From Chitinophaga sp. sic0106 (GTDB taxonomy: Bacteria > Bacteroidota > Bacteroidia > Chitinophagales > Chitinophagaceae): a DNA stretch of 64,000 nucleotides. The notes below the pieces were generated by a model that worked only from the letters and a program-made list of their open reading frames with translations, was not told where the DNA came from and searched no databases. The translations under genes and the position numbers were made by a program. The DNA lies in contig NZ_JAHUWJ010000014.1 of assembly GCF_019219075.1 (NCBI RefSeq), positions 1 to 64,000 on the forward strand, given 5' to 3'. This document shows positions 7,651 to 16,704 of this stretch, piece after piece. Position 1 is the first letter of the stretch; each line of letters opens with the position of its first letter.

Positions 7651-7911
7651 TTATTTCTTATCCAGCGCTGCCGCACCTTCTACCAGTACGGTAGCTTTAT
7701 TGCGTAAAACTTCCACGAATCCGCCACTGATAGTGAAAAATTCAGTGTGGGTTTTATCTTTCAGCACTTTCATCTTACCATTTCCGAGCGCTGCAATTAA
7801 GGGCGCATGTTTATCCAGTATTTCAAAAGAACCGTCGATACCTGGGAGCTGTACTCCGTACACCTCACCTGAGTATAACTTTCTTTCTGGTGTTAATACT
7901 TCTAATAGCAT
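7651..7911 (-). CDS. atpC: ATP synthase F1, epsilon subunit (short form)
   Basis: Central-stalk subunit of the F1Fo ATP synthase. The 86-residue protein matches only the N-terminal beta-sandwich domain: it starts MLLEVLTPERKLYSGEV and contains LPGIDGSFEILDKHAPL and FFTISGGFVEVL. The C-terminal helical domain that inhibits ATP hydrolysis in the roughly 139-residue E. coli subunit is missing. Short epsilon subunits are common in Bacteroidota, so this is probably normal rather than a truncation. It is second in the atpD-atpC operon, 64 bp after atpD, with a hairpin in the gap. Confidence 0.93.
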   Translation of the reverse strand: MLLEVLTPERKLYSGEVYGVQLPGIDGSFEILDKHAPLIAALGNGKMKVLKDKTHTEFFTISGGFVEVLRNKATVLVEGAAALDKK

Positions 7912-7942
7912 GTGAATGATGGTAAATGGTTAATTATGTGGA

Positions 7943-7967
7943 GTCATCCCTGCGGGGCAGGGATGAC
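7943..7967. repeat. Hairpin between atpD and atpC
   Basis: A perfect 11-bp stem (7943-7953 with 7957-7967) and 3-nt loop inside the operon gap, with no T-run. It could stabilise the atpD message or reduce atpC expression; beta is needed in three copies per enzyme and epsilon in one. Confidence 0.6.
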
Positions 7968-7975
7968 CAACAATC

Positions 7976-9478
7976 TTAGTTTTTAGCCTGTTCCAGTAAT
8001 TTCTTACCTTTTGCGATAGCATCATCGATGTTACCAACCAGGTTGAATGCTGCTTCAGGATACTCATCCACTTCACCGTCCATGATCATGTTAAAACCAC
8101 GGATAGTTTCTTCGATAGGAACAAGTACACCTTTCAGACCGGTGAACTGCTCTGCTACGTGGAATGGCTGAGACAGGAAACGTTGTACACGACGTGCACG
8201 GGATACTGTCAGCTTGTCCTCGTCAGACAGCTCGTCCATACCCAGGATGGCAATGATATCCTGCAGCTCTTTATAGCGCTGAAGAATCATTTTAACGCGC
8301 TGAGCACAGTTGTAGTGTGCCTCACCTACGATGGCAGGAGTCAGGATACGGGAAGTAGAATCCAGCGGGCTCACAGCCGGGTAGATACCAAGATCGGAGA
8401 TTTTACGATCCAATACAGTGGTAGCATCCAGATGGGAGAAGGTTGTAGCCGGAGCAGGGTCAGTCAAGTCATCCGCAGGTACGTAAACCGCCTGTACGGA
8501 GGTGATAGAACCGTTTTTGGTTGAAGTGATACGCTCTTGCATCAGACCCATCTCAGTGGCCAGGGTTGGCTGGTAACCTACCGCAGAAGGCATACGACCT
8601 AACAGCGCGGATACCTCAGAACCTGCCTGGGTGAAACGGAAGATGTTATCAACGAAGAACAGGATATCACGACCACCACCTGCAGAGCCATCTCCATCAC
8701 GGAAATATTCTGCCAGTGTCAGACCAGAGAGGGCCACACGTGCACGTGCACCAGGAGGCTCGTTCATCTGACCAAACACAAAGGTAGCCTGTGAGTTTTT
8801 CAGCAGTTCTTTATCCACAGCGGCAACATCCCAGTCACCATGCTCCATGGATTCTTTAAATTTATCACCATATCTAACGATGTTGGCTTCGATCATCTCA
8901 CGCATCAGGTCATTACCTTCACGTGTACGCTCACCCACACCAGCAAATACGGACAAACCTTCGTGCGCTTTTGCGATATTGTTAATCAGCTCCTGGATCA
9001 GTACGGTTTTACCCACACCAGCACCACCGAACAAACCAATCTTACCACCTTTTGCATATGGTTCGATCAGATCGATTACTTTGATACCTGTGAACAGTAC
9101 TTCTGTTTCAGTTGCCAGATCTTCGAATTTAGGAGGCTGACGGTGGATAGAATAACCAGCGCTGGTATCCAGTTGACCCAGACCATCAATTGCCTCACCT
9201 ACCACATTAAACAAACGTCCTTTCACCTGGTCGCCAATTGGCATTTTAATAGGCGCGCCTTTATCCACTACGGCCATACCACGAACCATACCGTCGGTGG
9301 AGTCCATTGCCACACAACGAACACTGTCTTCACCCAGGTGCTGTTGTACTTCCAATACTACTTTCTGACCATTTTCGCGGGTGATTTCCAATGCGTTGTA
9401 GATATCGGGCAATTTGTCTTCAAAGTGCACGTCCACCACGGGACCGATAATTTGTTTGATCTTACCTGTGTTAGGCAT
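7976..9478 (-). CDS. atpD: ATP synthase F1, beta subunit
   Basis: Catalytic subunit of the F1 head, making ATP from ADP and phosphate at the cytoplasmic face of the membrane. The 500-residue protein has the P-loop GGAGVGKT (151-158), GERTREGNDL after it, the Walker B strand ILFFVDNIFRFTQAG, and the ALLGRMPSAVGYQPTL block with the family signature. Length and motifs are complete. It forms an operon with atpC; the remaining atp genes are not in this window, as in many Bacteroidota. Transcription probably starts at the consensus promoter at 9559-9590. Confidence 0.98.
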   Translation of the reverse strand: MPNTGKIKQIIGPVVDVHFEDKLPDIYNALEITRENGQKVVLEVQQHLGEDSVRCVAMDSTDGMVRGMAVVDKGAPIKMPIGDQVKGRLFNVVGEAIDGLGQLDTSAGYSIHRQPPKFEDLATETEVLFTGIKVIDLIEPYAKGGKIGLFGGAGVGKTVLIQELINNIAKAHEGLSVFAGVGERTREGNDLMREMIEANIVRYGDKFKESMEHGDWDVAAVDKELLKNSQATFVFGQMNEPPGARARVALSGLTLAEYFRDGDGSAGGGRDILFFVDNIFRFTQAGSEVSALLGRMPSAVGYQPTLATEMGLMQERITSTKNGSITSVQAVYVPADDLTDPAPATTFSHLDATTVLDRKISDLGIYPAVSPLDSTSRILTPAIVGEAHYNCAQRVKMILQRYKELQDIIAILGMDELSDEDKLTVSRARRVQRFLSQPFHVAEQFTGLKGVLVPIEETIRGFNMIMDGEVDEYPEAAFNLVGNIDDAIAKGKKLLEQAKN

Positions 9479-9558
9479 ATTTTAAGGAGGTTTATAAAAT
9501 ACTTAAAAAGTTATTTCCTCAAAACCGGGGCTATTGCCACAGTTTCCAAAATTTGCCG

Positions 9559-9590
9559 CAAAGGTAAGTGTTAATGGATGAAAATCAAAA
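9559..9590 (-). promoter_or_regulatory. atpD promoter
   Basis: On the minus strand TTTG (9589-9586), 19 nt, then TACCTTTG (9566-9559): a perfect Bacteroidota housekeeping promoter. The leader would be about 75 nt. Confidence 0.8.
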
Positions 9591-9819
9591 CACGACCCCG
9601 GAAAAATAAAGGTTTTACACCCCTTTTTTGCTAGGTTTAGCAGTTATCTCCCCATGTATCCCCTTAACCTGCCCGCAATAACTATGATATTAACTAAAAC
9701 AATAATCTATAAAATCCTTTAAGAAAATTTCTTCACAACCCATTCCATTCATAAAAAATTAACCTCGTCTGTACCCAAGGTTACTTATTTTGAGCATTGA
9801 CTTTAATTAAATACATCAT

Positions 9820-11040
9820 ATGAAAAAACACAGTGAACAATCCCGCCGCAGCTTCCTCGGTAATATTTCCAAAGCCGGGCTGCTGGGACTAACCGGTTTG
9901 CCGACCCTGGCAAGCGCCGCCATTGACCGCCCGCAGGAAAAATCAATCGCCGGCGCACACACTTTTCTCTCCAAACCCTATCTCCAATACCCTGCTCCGG
10001 ATACTATCACCGTGATGTGGCTGACAGCCCAGCCATCCTACAGCTGGGTTGAATACGGACTGGAAGGCCAACCGATGCAAAAGGCGCATAACGTAAGTCA
10101 TGGCCTGGTGGAGGCTAATAACCGCCTCCACCGCATTGCACTCCAACAACTGGAACCCGGAAAAAAGTACCAATACAAAGTGTTTTCCAAGGAAATCACC
10201 GAGTTTCAGCCCTATAAACTCACTTACGGAGAAACCCTCTCGAGTGACACCTACACCTTTACCGCCCCAGATACCCAGGCAAAAGCCGTTTCCTGGCTGA
10301 TTCTGAACGATATTCATGATCGCCCGGAATCGATTCCCCACCTGATGAAACTGAACGGTAACGATCCTTACGATTTCGTGTTTTTTAACGGCGATATATT
10401 CGACTATCAGACAGACGAGCAACAGATCATAGACCATATGCTCACTCCCTGCGGCGATACCTTCTCCCCACAAGCCCCTTTTATGTATGTAAGAGGCAAC
10501 CACGAAACGAGAGGTAAATACGCCCGCGAATGGCACCAATACTTTGAAAATCCAGGTAAAAACAACTACTTCTCGTTCACCTGGGGGCCTGTATTTGCCA
10601 TCGTACTGGATACCGGCGAGGATAAGGAAGATACCCATCCGGTGTATGCAGGTATCGTGGATTTCGATACCTACCGGGAAGAGCAGGCTGCCTGGCTCGA
10701 AAAACAACTGCAATCACCTGCATACAAAAAAGCAAAGCATAAAGTAGTGATGATGCATATCCCGCATCACCACGGAGGTGACTGGCATGGCGCATCGCAT
10801 TGTCGCGCCCTCTTCGGCGACCTGTTCAACAAATACAAAATCGACATCCTCATATGTGGTCATACGCACACCTATGGCGTACATCCGCCGGAACCTGGCA
10901 AGCATAACTATCCGCTGATTATCGGCGGCGGACCAAAAGATGGCAAACGTACACTGATAAAGATCAAAGCAGATCAGCAACAGCTGGTACTGACGATGTT
11001 AGGAGATGATGGGAAAGTGGTAGGGGAGTATAAAGTGTAA
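9820..11040 (+). CDS. Tat-exported purple-acid-phosphatase-like metallophosphoesterase
   Basis: Secreted phosphohydrolase of 406 residues. The N-terminus is a twin-arginine signal, with SRRSFLG at residues 8-14 followed by a hydrophobic stretch ending LASAA. Next comes a fibronectin-like N-terminal domain typical of purple acid phosphatases (about 50-150). The calcineurin-like domain follows, with LNDIHD, FNGDIFD, RGNHE, MMHIPHHH and ICGHTHTYG supplying the two-metal site. The DxH in the first motif is intact. The gene stands alone with a hairpin just behind it. The natural substrate (phosphomonoester, nucleotide or other) cannot be read from the sequence. Confidence 0.88.
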   Translation: MKKHSEQSRRSFLGNISKAGLLGLTGLPTLASAAIDRPQEKSIAGAHTFLSKPYLQYPAPDTITVMWLTAQPSYSWVEYGLEGQPMQKAHNVSHGLVEANNRLHRIALQQLEPGKKYQYKVFSKEITEFQPYKLTYGETLSSDTYTFTAPDTQAKAVSWLILNDIHDRPESIPHLMKLNGNDPYDFVFFNGDIFDYQTDEQQIIDHMLTPCGDTFSPQAPFMYVRGNHETRGKYAREWHQYFENPGKNNYFSFTWGPVFAIVLDTGEDKEDTHPVYAGIVDFDTYREEQAAWLEKQLQSPAYKKAKHKVVMMHIPHHHGGDWHGASHCRALFGDLFNKYKIDILICGHTHTYGVHPPEPGKHNYPLIIGGGPKDGKRTLIKIKADQQQLVLTMLGDDGKVVGEYKV

Positions 11041-11053
11041 TGGCTTGTAGTAC

Positions 11054-11086
11054 GAGTTTCATCCGGCGAGATGCCGGATGAAACTC
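11054..11086. terminator. Bidirectional hairpin between convergent genes
   Basis: A perfect 14-bp stem (11054-11067 with 11073-11086) and 5-nt loop lie between the phosphatase stop and the sulfatase stop. Only a broken T-rich stretch follows on the plus strand, so termination strength is uncertain. Confidence 0.6.
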
Positions 11087-11090
11087 ATTA

Positions 11091-12584
11091 TTATTTTACG
11101 CTTTTGTAAATATCAACCGGCACATCATTAGCCAGCATTGGCCCTGATGTACTCCTGCCATCAGCAATTTTTCTTTTTAGCAAATCCTCCAGCTCCTTCA
11201 CTATTTGCGGATTCGCTGCCGCTACATTATTTTTTTCTCCGGGGTCTGTCGGGAGATGAAAGAGCTGCATTTCCGGCAGTCCCTCTTTACGGGCCAGTGC
11301 GGTCCGGGGTTCGCTCCATCCTCCGGAACCCGGTGTCAACGCCAGCTTCCAGGCACCTTTTCGAATGGCGAAATTTCCATCAATGCTATGATGGATAGTT
11401 ACAGTGCGTTTGTACTGCTTTGGCTTTCCTGTCAACAATGGCAACCAACTGTAACTGTCGCCTCCTGCTTCAACGGCGAGTGTTTGGCCAGTAATAATTG
11501 CGCAGGTAGCCATCAGATCAGATAAGCACACAGTGGCATCACTGGTGGTACCAGCTTTAACCGTTGATGGCCAGCTTACGATCAGGGGAACCCTGTGCCC
11601 ACCTTCATAGATATCCGCTTTAGCGCCACGGTAGATATACGACGGTTCATGCCCTGCTGCTTTTAATTTTTCGTATTCCGCATAAGGCGCATAGCCATTA
11701 TCGCTTGTGAAAACTATCAGCGTGTTCTCACTCAATCCTTGTGCTTCCAGTACTTTCATCACCTCCCCTAACACCCAATCTGTTTCCATCACATAATCCG
11801 CGTAATCGCAGATCCCACTTTTGCCCTGAAAAGCACTGCCTGTTACCAGGGGAGTATGGGGAGAAGGCAATGCGAAATAAAGAAAGAATGGTTCATTTTT
11901 ATGTCCGGAAATATACGCTTTTGCTTTACCTGTAAGGGTGGCAAGCGTTTCATTGAACACAAAAGAAGGTCCCTTGGGACCTTTTCGTACATGTGTTTCT
12001 GAGCTTGCGGAAACGCTGTCCACCGGCAATTCGATGGTATGATTATTTTCTATATACACGTACGGTGGCATGTCGAGTGATGCACTGATACCATAGTAGT
12101 AATCAAACCCATAGCTAAGCGGCGTTAGGCGGATTGGCTGTGAAAAATCAATATGCTGTTCGTCCGTACCCGGCCATTGCATACCGAGGTGCCATTTCCC
12201 GATAATGGCTGTTTGATAATGCGCTTTTTTTAACAGTTCCGGCACAGTAAGCGTACTCGAGTCCAATAATGGAGCACTGAATCCACCCAACACACCTTTC
12301 TGCAGCCTGCTTCTCCAGGCATACCTGCCCGTGAGTATACTATAACGGGAAGGGGTACACACTGCTGAGGAGGAATGTGCATCTGTAAATTTCATACCAG
12401 CAGCTGCGAGCCGATCCATGTTAGGTGTGGCTATTTTTCCATTTTCATTGTATGTGTGTACATCACCGATTCCCAGGTCATCAGCAAGGATATACACGAT
12501 GTTTGGATGGGATTGAGATGATTGGGATTGGGATAGCGACAGCGAAGGAATGGCCAGCGCTATCCAGAGCAAAAAGTTTTTCAT
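11091..12584 (-). CDS. Secreted sulfatase (formylglycine-dependent)
   Basis: Type I sulfatase cleaving sulfate esters, probably from a polysaccharide or glycan, in the periplasm or outside. The start at 12584 gives a clean signal peptide (MKNFLLWIALAIPSLSLSQS); an upstream ATG at 12605 would add seven residues. NIVYILADDLG supplies the metal-binding Asp pair. The CTPSR motif (Cys76 from this start) is the site of conversion to formylglycine, followed by YSILTGRY. GKWHLG and FTSDNG complete the active site. Length about 497 residues, normal for the family. It is last in an apparent operon with DUF4349 and pnuC. No formylglycine-generating enzyme gene is in the window. Confidence 0.92.
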   Translation of the reverse strand: MKNFLLWIALAIPSLSLSQSQSSQSHPNIVYILADDLGIGDVHTYNENGKIATPNMDRLAAAGMKFTDAHSSSAVCTPSRYSILTGRYAWRSRLQKGVLGGFSAPLLDSSTLTVPELLKKAHYQTAIIGKWHLGMQWPGTDEQHIDFSQPIRLTPLSYGFDYYYGISASLDMPPYVYIENNHTIELPVDSVSASSETHVRKGPKGPSFVFNETLATLTGKAKAYISGHKNEPFFLYFALPSPHTPLVTGSAFQGKSGICDYADYVMETDWVLGEVMKVLEAQGLSENTLIVFTSDNGYAPYAEYEKLKAAGHEPSYIYRGAKADIYEGGHRVPLIVSWPSTVKAGTTSDATVCLSDLMATCAIITGQTLAVEAGGDSYSWLPLLTGKPKQYKRTVTIHHSIDGNFAIRKGAWKLALTPGSGGWSEPRTALARKEGLPEMQLFHLPTDPGEKNNVAAANPQIVKELEDLLKRKIADGRSTSGPMLANDVPVDIYKSVK

Positions 12585-12640
12585 GCTATTAAGATACAAA
12601 TGCATCTCTGCACATATCTATCGTTTTTTCTCCTTTACTA

Positions 12641-13522
12641 CTACTTTTTTAATACCCTGACTATCACCTCTCTGATATATAGTAAGATAGCAATCAACGC
12701 AAAAGTAAAAGCTGCGCCCAGCACAAAAATGCCGTAATATTTTACCGTCCATTCCAGCGCCCGTACAAGGCGGGTGGAGAAGTGAATAACATTTTCGGAA
12801 ACCACCGTTGTTTCATACATATAAACCTGTACCGTGCAGAATTCGTTAACCGTGTCGAAACTGCCGAGTTCTACCCCCAGGTTCTGTAACTCAGTTTCAA
12901 TGGCATAGATCTTATCATGTAGTGCTATAAAATCTTCAATTTTACCAGGACTACGCTTCAATTCATTTAGTGACTGCAATGTCTTCTGTAAGGAAATCTT
13001 TTGTGCATTCAACTTACTGTATTCATTCGTTTTGTCTGTTTTGGTAACATTGCGTTCTACCACCACGCCTATACGCTGTGCTGCCAGATAGAAAGAGTCG
13101 AATTTCTCCGGTATTACGCCAATCAGCAACTGCACTCTTCTTTTTCCGGTGTTACCTGTTTTATTTTCAAACTGGATGATGGACTTAGAGCTGTCGATAA
13201 GCTGGTATATTTGTTCTTCATCCCTGGAATAATGCTGGGACTTGGTTTTCAGGCGGGCAATCTTTTCGTACTTCTGGCTGCCGGCATCAGCGGAAATAGC
13301 CTCCATTACTGCCGCTTTGGGGCTTTCACCTTTGGAAAATTTTTCGGAAGCGTAATTTCGTCTGCCTCCAAAATCAAATGATTCAGCTGGATTTTCTTCG
13401 TTGAAAATAGTGACGCTTTTGAACTGGTAACCATACCATAGGCGCAGGCAGAACATGAGTATGAATATACCTGCGAATACCAACAGCAGGCGTTTTACAT
13501 CTTTACGAGGAATGAATGTCAT
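12641..13522 (-). CDS. DUF4349 domain membrane protein
   Basis: Membrane-anchored protein of 293 residues of unknown role. An N-terminal transmembrane segment (about 11-30) is followed by a soluble region with heptad-like stretches (IARLKTKSQHYSRDEEQ, then SKLNAQKISLQKTLQSLNELK). A second transmembrane segment lies near the C-terminus (about 255-287). The IGVIPEKFDSFYLAAQRIG block and coiled coil match DUF4349, a family often seen as a putative envelope protein. It sits 28 bp after pnuC and 56 bp before the sulfatase start, so the three are probably cotranscribed. Confidence 0.75.
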   Translation of the reverse strand: MTFIPRKDVKRLLLVFAGIFILMFCLRLWYGYQFKSVTIFNEENPAESFDFGGRRNYASEKFSKGESPKAAVMEAISADAGSQKYEKIARLKTKSQHYSRDEEQIYQLIDSSKSIIQFENKTGNTGKRRVQLLIGVIPEKFDSFYLAAQRIGVVVERNVTKTDKTNEYSKLNAQKISLQKTLQSLNELKRSPGKIEDFIALHDKIYAIETELQNLGVELGSFDTVNEFCTVQVYMYETTVVSENVIHFSTRLVRALEWTVKYYGIFVLGAAFTFALIAILLYIREVIVRVLKK

Positions 13523-13550
13523 AGGTGTGCATTAAAAAAGGGTGAAGGGT

Positions 13551-14192
13551 TCAGGCGGTTTGATTCCGGTAGTCTTTCAACCACTTGATCAAACCCATCG
13601 AAGCTATGATGAGCAAAATGAAATATTCCATACCGAGGAAGCGAACATCTTTCTGGAAATAGATAACAGTGGCTACAACATCTACCGTAACCCAAAATAA
13701 CCAGTTCTCCCAGATTCTTTTTGCCAATAATATGTTGGCGAATACACTGAGTACCGCCACCAGTGAATCCGTATAAGGCCACGCAGCAGGATGTTCAAAT
13801 ACAGCAGGGAACCACTGATGCAGGTGGCTGATGACATAACCCATGGCAGCGGTTAATACCACAACGGCTCCCGCCAGTGTCCAACGGGTACGATTTTTTA
13901 AAGCGTAAATAGGTTCGTTTTCCGGCTTTTTGCTATACCAGAAAATCCAGCCATATATGCCTGTAGCAAAAAAGTAAATCTGCAAAAACATATCAGCATA
14001 CAACTGCAATTGCCAGAACAACACAAAAAAACAGGAAACGTTAATCAGGCCTATGGGCCAGGTAAGAATATGATCCCGCGCTGCCAGCCATACACATAAC
14101 AAGCCGGTGAAGGTACCTATGAACTCGATATAACTTACCGGATAGCCCAGGGCAGTAAAAAAGATGTGTTGGATGCTAAAAAATTCGTTCAT
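13551..14192 (-). CDS. pnuC: PnuC-type nicotinamide mononucleoside transporter
   Basis: Integral membrane protein of 213 residues, with about six or seven hydrophobic segments, that takes up nicotinamide riboside for NAD synthesis by facilitated diffusion. The family core is visible in FTGLLCVWLAARDHILTWPIGLINV and the aromatic-rich LQIYFFATGIYGWIFW stretch; WPYTDSLVAVLSV and LAKRIWENWLFW lie in the second half. In Bacteroidota some PnuC-like proteins carry thiamine instead and lie behind a TPP riboswitch. No such riboswitch is visible upstream, which leans towards the NAD route without proving it. First gene of the operon with DUF4349 and the sulfatase. Confidence 0.85.
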   Translation of the reverse strand: MNEFFSIQHIFFTALGYPVSYIEFIGTFTGLLCVWLAARDHILTWPIGLINVSCFFVLFWQLQLYADMFLQIYFFATGIYGWIFWYSKKPENEPIYALKNRTRWTLAGAVVVLTAAMGYVISHLHQWFPAVFEHPAAWPYTDSLVAVLSVFANILLAKRIWENWLFWVTVDVVATVIYFQKDVRFLGMEYFILLIIASMGLIKWLKDYRNQTA

Positions 14193-14520
14193 GCGGCAAT
14201 ATTAATCAATCGGTCACGCTGGCAGAAAAAGATTTTTATCTTAATAAGATGAGGAACAAATATATTTAATAATATCATACTATAATAACATATCTATCAA
14301 GGATTATGAGTTGGTCAAAAAAATTGGAATCCTTTTTGCAATCTATGTTTCAGCGATGCTAAAACAACGATATTTTCATTAGCAAAGCTTTAACAATTTT
14401 ACTAAAAAGCGATTAGACAACTGCCTTTTAGACCGTACCGGAAAGAATCCTTATATGTGAGCTGAATTACTAATCCACAGACAGTCTAAATACCAGGAGC
14501 CAATCATCAAAAACAGGAGT
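14193..14520. other. 328-bp divergent intergenic region
   Basis: AT-rich region between pnuC (minus) and the lipoprotein gene (plus). It must hold both promoters, but I see no perfect TAnnTTTG box and no riboswitch fold. AGGAG lies 5 nt before the ATG at 14521, one of the few Shine-Dalgarno-like sites in the window. Confidence 0.4.
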
Positions 14521-16131
14521 ATGAAAATGTTGATAAAAAAATCTGTTATCCCATTTCTTGCCGTCTCCATGTTCCTGACTAGCTGTGCCAGCACTTACTA
14601 CGCCCCCGGCGATTATGACAGTGGTTACAATAGCGGATATAACAGCAGTTATAATGGTGGATATGGATCAGGCCTACAGGTAGGCGCCTCTGTATCTTTT
14701 TATGATGCGCTGAGTCCTTATGGCCGATGGGTAAATTACCCGGGCTACAGCCAGGTTTGGATTCCTAATATGGGGGCCGGCTGGCAACCTTATTCCACCG
14801 GTGGACACTGGGTTTACACTGACTACGGATGGACCTGGGCCTCTGACTATTCATGGGGATGGGCACCGTTCCACTATGGTCGCTGGATGTTTGATAACGG
14901 TTACGGATGGATGTGGATTCCAGGTAATGAATGGGGTCCGGCATGGGTTGACTGGCGTACAGGTGGCGACTACTGGGGATGGGCTCCGCTCGGCCCTTCG
15001 GGTTACTCTGTCAACGTTAACTACTGGACGTTCGTAAACAGACAGTACATTGGTAACTCACGCATGCACAACTATTACATGGATCGTGGCCGAAATAACT
15101 ACTACATCAATAACACCACGATTATCAATAACACCACTGTTTACAACAACAACCGGATTAACCGTGGTCCTGCTGCACCTTCCAATGTAAGGCCGGTACG
15201 ACTCACCGATGCCAGCAGACCTGGAACCAGCCGGATTAACAATAACCAGATACAGATGTATCGTCCGGATGCGCAAGCTATTCAACGAGGCAGAGAGCAG
15301 GATAACAACCGCTATAACAACGGTGGGGGTAGCAGAGTTAATCAGGGAAATACCAATAATAACAACGGTGGCCGTGGTAATAATACTACTATCCCTAACA
15401 ACAATAATACAAGGCCTTCGAGAGTGCCGGATAACAATGGCAATACTTTCCCTGGCAGCAATAATAACAACAATAACACAAGGCCTTCCAGGGTACCGGA
15501 TAACAATAATAACTTCCCTGGCAGCAATAATAACAATAACAACACAAGACCTTCGAGGGTAAACCCGGGTACTAACAGCGGTAGCAGCACTTTCCCTGCT
15601 CCTGCCAATAATAATAGCAACAGCCGCCCTTCCAGGGTGAATACGAACAACAGCAACCTGCAGCAGGACCAGCAACGTATTCAACAGGCACAACAGCAAA
15701 GAGATCAACAGCAAAGGATTCAAAGAGCACAGCAGGAACAACAGGTCCAACAGCAGCAACAACGTCAACAACAGGAACAACAGCAACGGATACAGCAACA
15801 ACAGCGTCAGCAACAGGAACAGCAACAAAGGATTCAAAGAGAACAACAACAGCAGCAACAACAACAGCAACGCCAGCAACAGGAACAACAGCAAAGGCTT
15901 CAGAGGGAACAACAGCAGCAACAGCAAAGGGTACAACAACAGCAGCAAGAGCAACAGCGTCAGCAGCAAGAGCAACAACAGCGAATTCAGCGTCAGCAAC
16001 AGGAACAACAGGCCAGACAAACACAACAGGAAGCACAGCAACGTGTACAACGCTCGCAGCCGCAACAATCGCAACCTTCCAGGACTAATAATTCCGGTGG
16101 CGGGGAACGACCAAGACGTGGAGACCGATAA
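14521..16131 (+). CDS. Trp-rich lipoprotein with long Asn and Gln tracts
   Basis: Secreted lipoprotein of 536 residues, probably outer-membrane anchored. The signal peptide ends in the lipobox FLTSC, with Cys22 lipidated. Residues about 55-175 are very rich in Trp, Tyr and Gly (WAPFHYGRW, YGWMWIPG, WGWAPLG), resembling the DUF6600/YXWGXW-type repeat proteins. From about 185 to 370 it is Asn-rich with repeated TRPSRVPDNN blocks. From about 375 to 520 it is almost continuous Gln with RIQ and RQQQE interruptions, predicted disordered or coiled. The tail is basic. The low-complexity coding DNA is prone to length change. Function unknown; a cell-surface or matrix role is plausible. Confidence 0.8.
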   Translation: MKMLIKKSVIPFLAVSMFLTSCASTYYAPGDYDSGYNSGYNSSYNGGYGSGLQVGASVSFYDALSPYGRWVNYPGYSQVWIPNMGAGWQPYSTGGHWVYTDYGWTWASDYSWGWAPFHYGRWMFDNGYGWMWIPGNEWGPAWVDWRTGGDYWGWAPLGPSGYSVNVNYWTFVNRQYIGNSRMHNYYMDRGRNNYYINNTTIINNTTVYNNNRINRGPAAPSNVRPVRLTDASRPGTSRINNNQIQMYRPDAQAIQRGREQDNNRYNNGGGSRVNQGNTNNNNGGRGNNTTIPNNNNTRPSRVPDNNGNTFPGSNNNNNNTRPSRVPDNNNNFPGSNNNNNNTRPSRVNPGTNSGSSTFPAPANNNSNSRPSRVNTNNSNLQQDQQRIQQAQQQRDQQQRIQRAQQEQQVQQQQQRQQQEQQQRIQQQQRQQQEQQQRIQREQQQQQQQQQRQQQEQQQRLQREQQQQQQRVQQQQQEQQRQQQEQQQRIQRQQQEQQARQTQQEAQQRVQRSQPQQSQPSRTNNSGGGERPRRGDR

Positions 16132-16150
16132 GTAACTGGTGTTATAAATT

Positions 16151-16187
16151 TAAAAGATCCGCAGCCATACTGGTTGCGGATCTTTTT
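16151..16187. terminator. Bidirectional terminator
   Basis: A stem of about 15 pairs with one irregularity (16152-16167 with 16171-16186) is flanked by A-run and T-run. It serves the plus-strand lipoprotein gene and the minus-strand acetyltransferase, whose stop codon it touches. Confidence 0.8.
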
Positions 16188-16695
16188 ATTGCTGATATAT
16201 TTCGCGATAGAGTTCTTTTTTGATCTGAGCGAAATCCATGGCAGGCGGCAGGTTAAGGTACATCAATTGCAACTGTAGTGGCGCATAACCCGGATGATAT
16301 GGCGGTTGCTCGTAATAATCCGGAAAAGTCCGGTAGCCGAGCCGCTCATAAAAATTTATCCTGCGAATGGCTTGTTCTGTATCAGGTGGTTCTACTTCCA
16401 GCACAATTGCTGGCAAGGCTGCCGCCATTTGCTCCATCACAGCAGTACCGGCACCTCCTCCCCTTGCATTCGGATCTATTGCAAAATGTTCAACAAAGGC
16501 AAAGTGAGGCAGAGACCAGTAAAATATAAATCCGGCATACTGTTCATCACGGTGAATTTCGAGAAGCCGAAGCTTGCCTGCTTCCAGAAGTTTCAACTGA
16601 GCAGGCCATGGCCGCCGCTCTGCCAATGGGAATGCCGATTCATATAATTCCCGGATACTCACGGAAGGATGTGTGCTTTGGTGTAGCGTGATCAT
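16186..16695 (-). CDS. GNAT-family N-acetyltransferase
   Basis: Acetyl-CoA-dependent acetyltransferase of 169 residues. The coenzyme A pyrophosphate loop is visible as DPNARGGGAGTAVM (motif A, R-x-x-G-x-G/A). LPAIVLEVEPPDTEQAIRRINFYERLGYRTFPDYY gives the C-terminal GNAT strands and the typical N-x-x-F-Y-E-x-x-G-F/Y helix. The acceptor substrate is unknown. It follows the next gene on the minus strand by 9 bp, so the two form a pair. It ends inside the bidirectional terminator. Confidence 0.88.
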   Translation of the reverse strand: MITLHQSTHPSVSIRELYESAFPLAERRPWPAQLKLLEAGKLRLLEIHRDEQYAGFIFYWSLPHFAFVEHFAIDPNARGGGAGTAVMEQMAAALPAIVLEVEPPDTEQAIRRINFYERLGYRTFPDYYEQPPYHPGYAPLQLQLMYLNLPPAMDFAQIKKELYREIYQQ

Positions 16696-16704
16696 GACTT
16701 AAAG

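Noticed and set aside
8840..9574. 244-codon ORF opposite atpD.
   Set aside because: Shadow of the highly conserved atpD reading frame; no family similarity and Cys/Thr-rich composition typical of antisense frames.
14193..14520. TPP or NAD-related riboswitch upstream of pnuC.
   Set aside because: None of the conserved TPP blocks (CTGAGA, ACCTGATCTGG-like) and no stable aptamer-like fold could be found.
15058..16074. 338-codon Leu-rich ORF on the minus strand.
   Set aside because: Complement of the Asn/Gln repeat region; Leu runs come from CAA/CAG codons read backwards.
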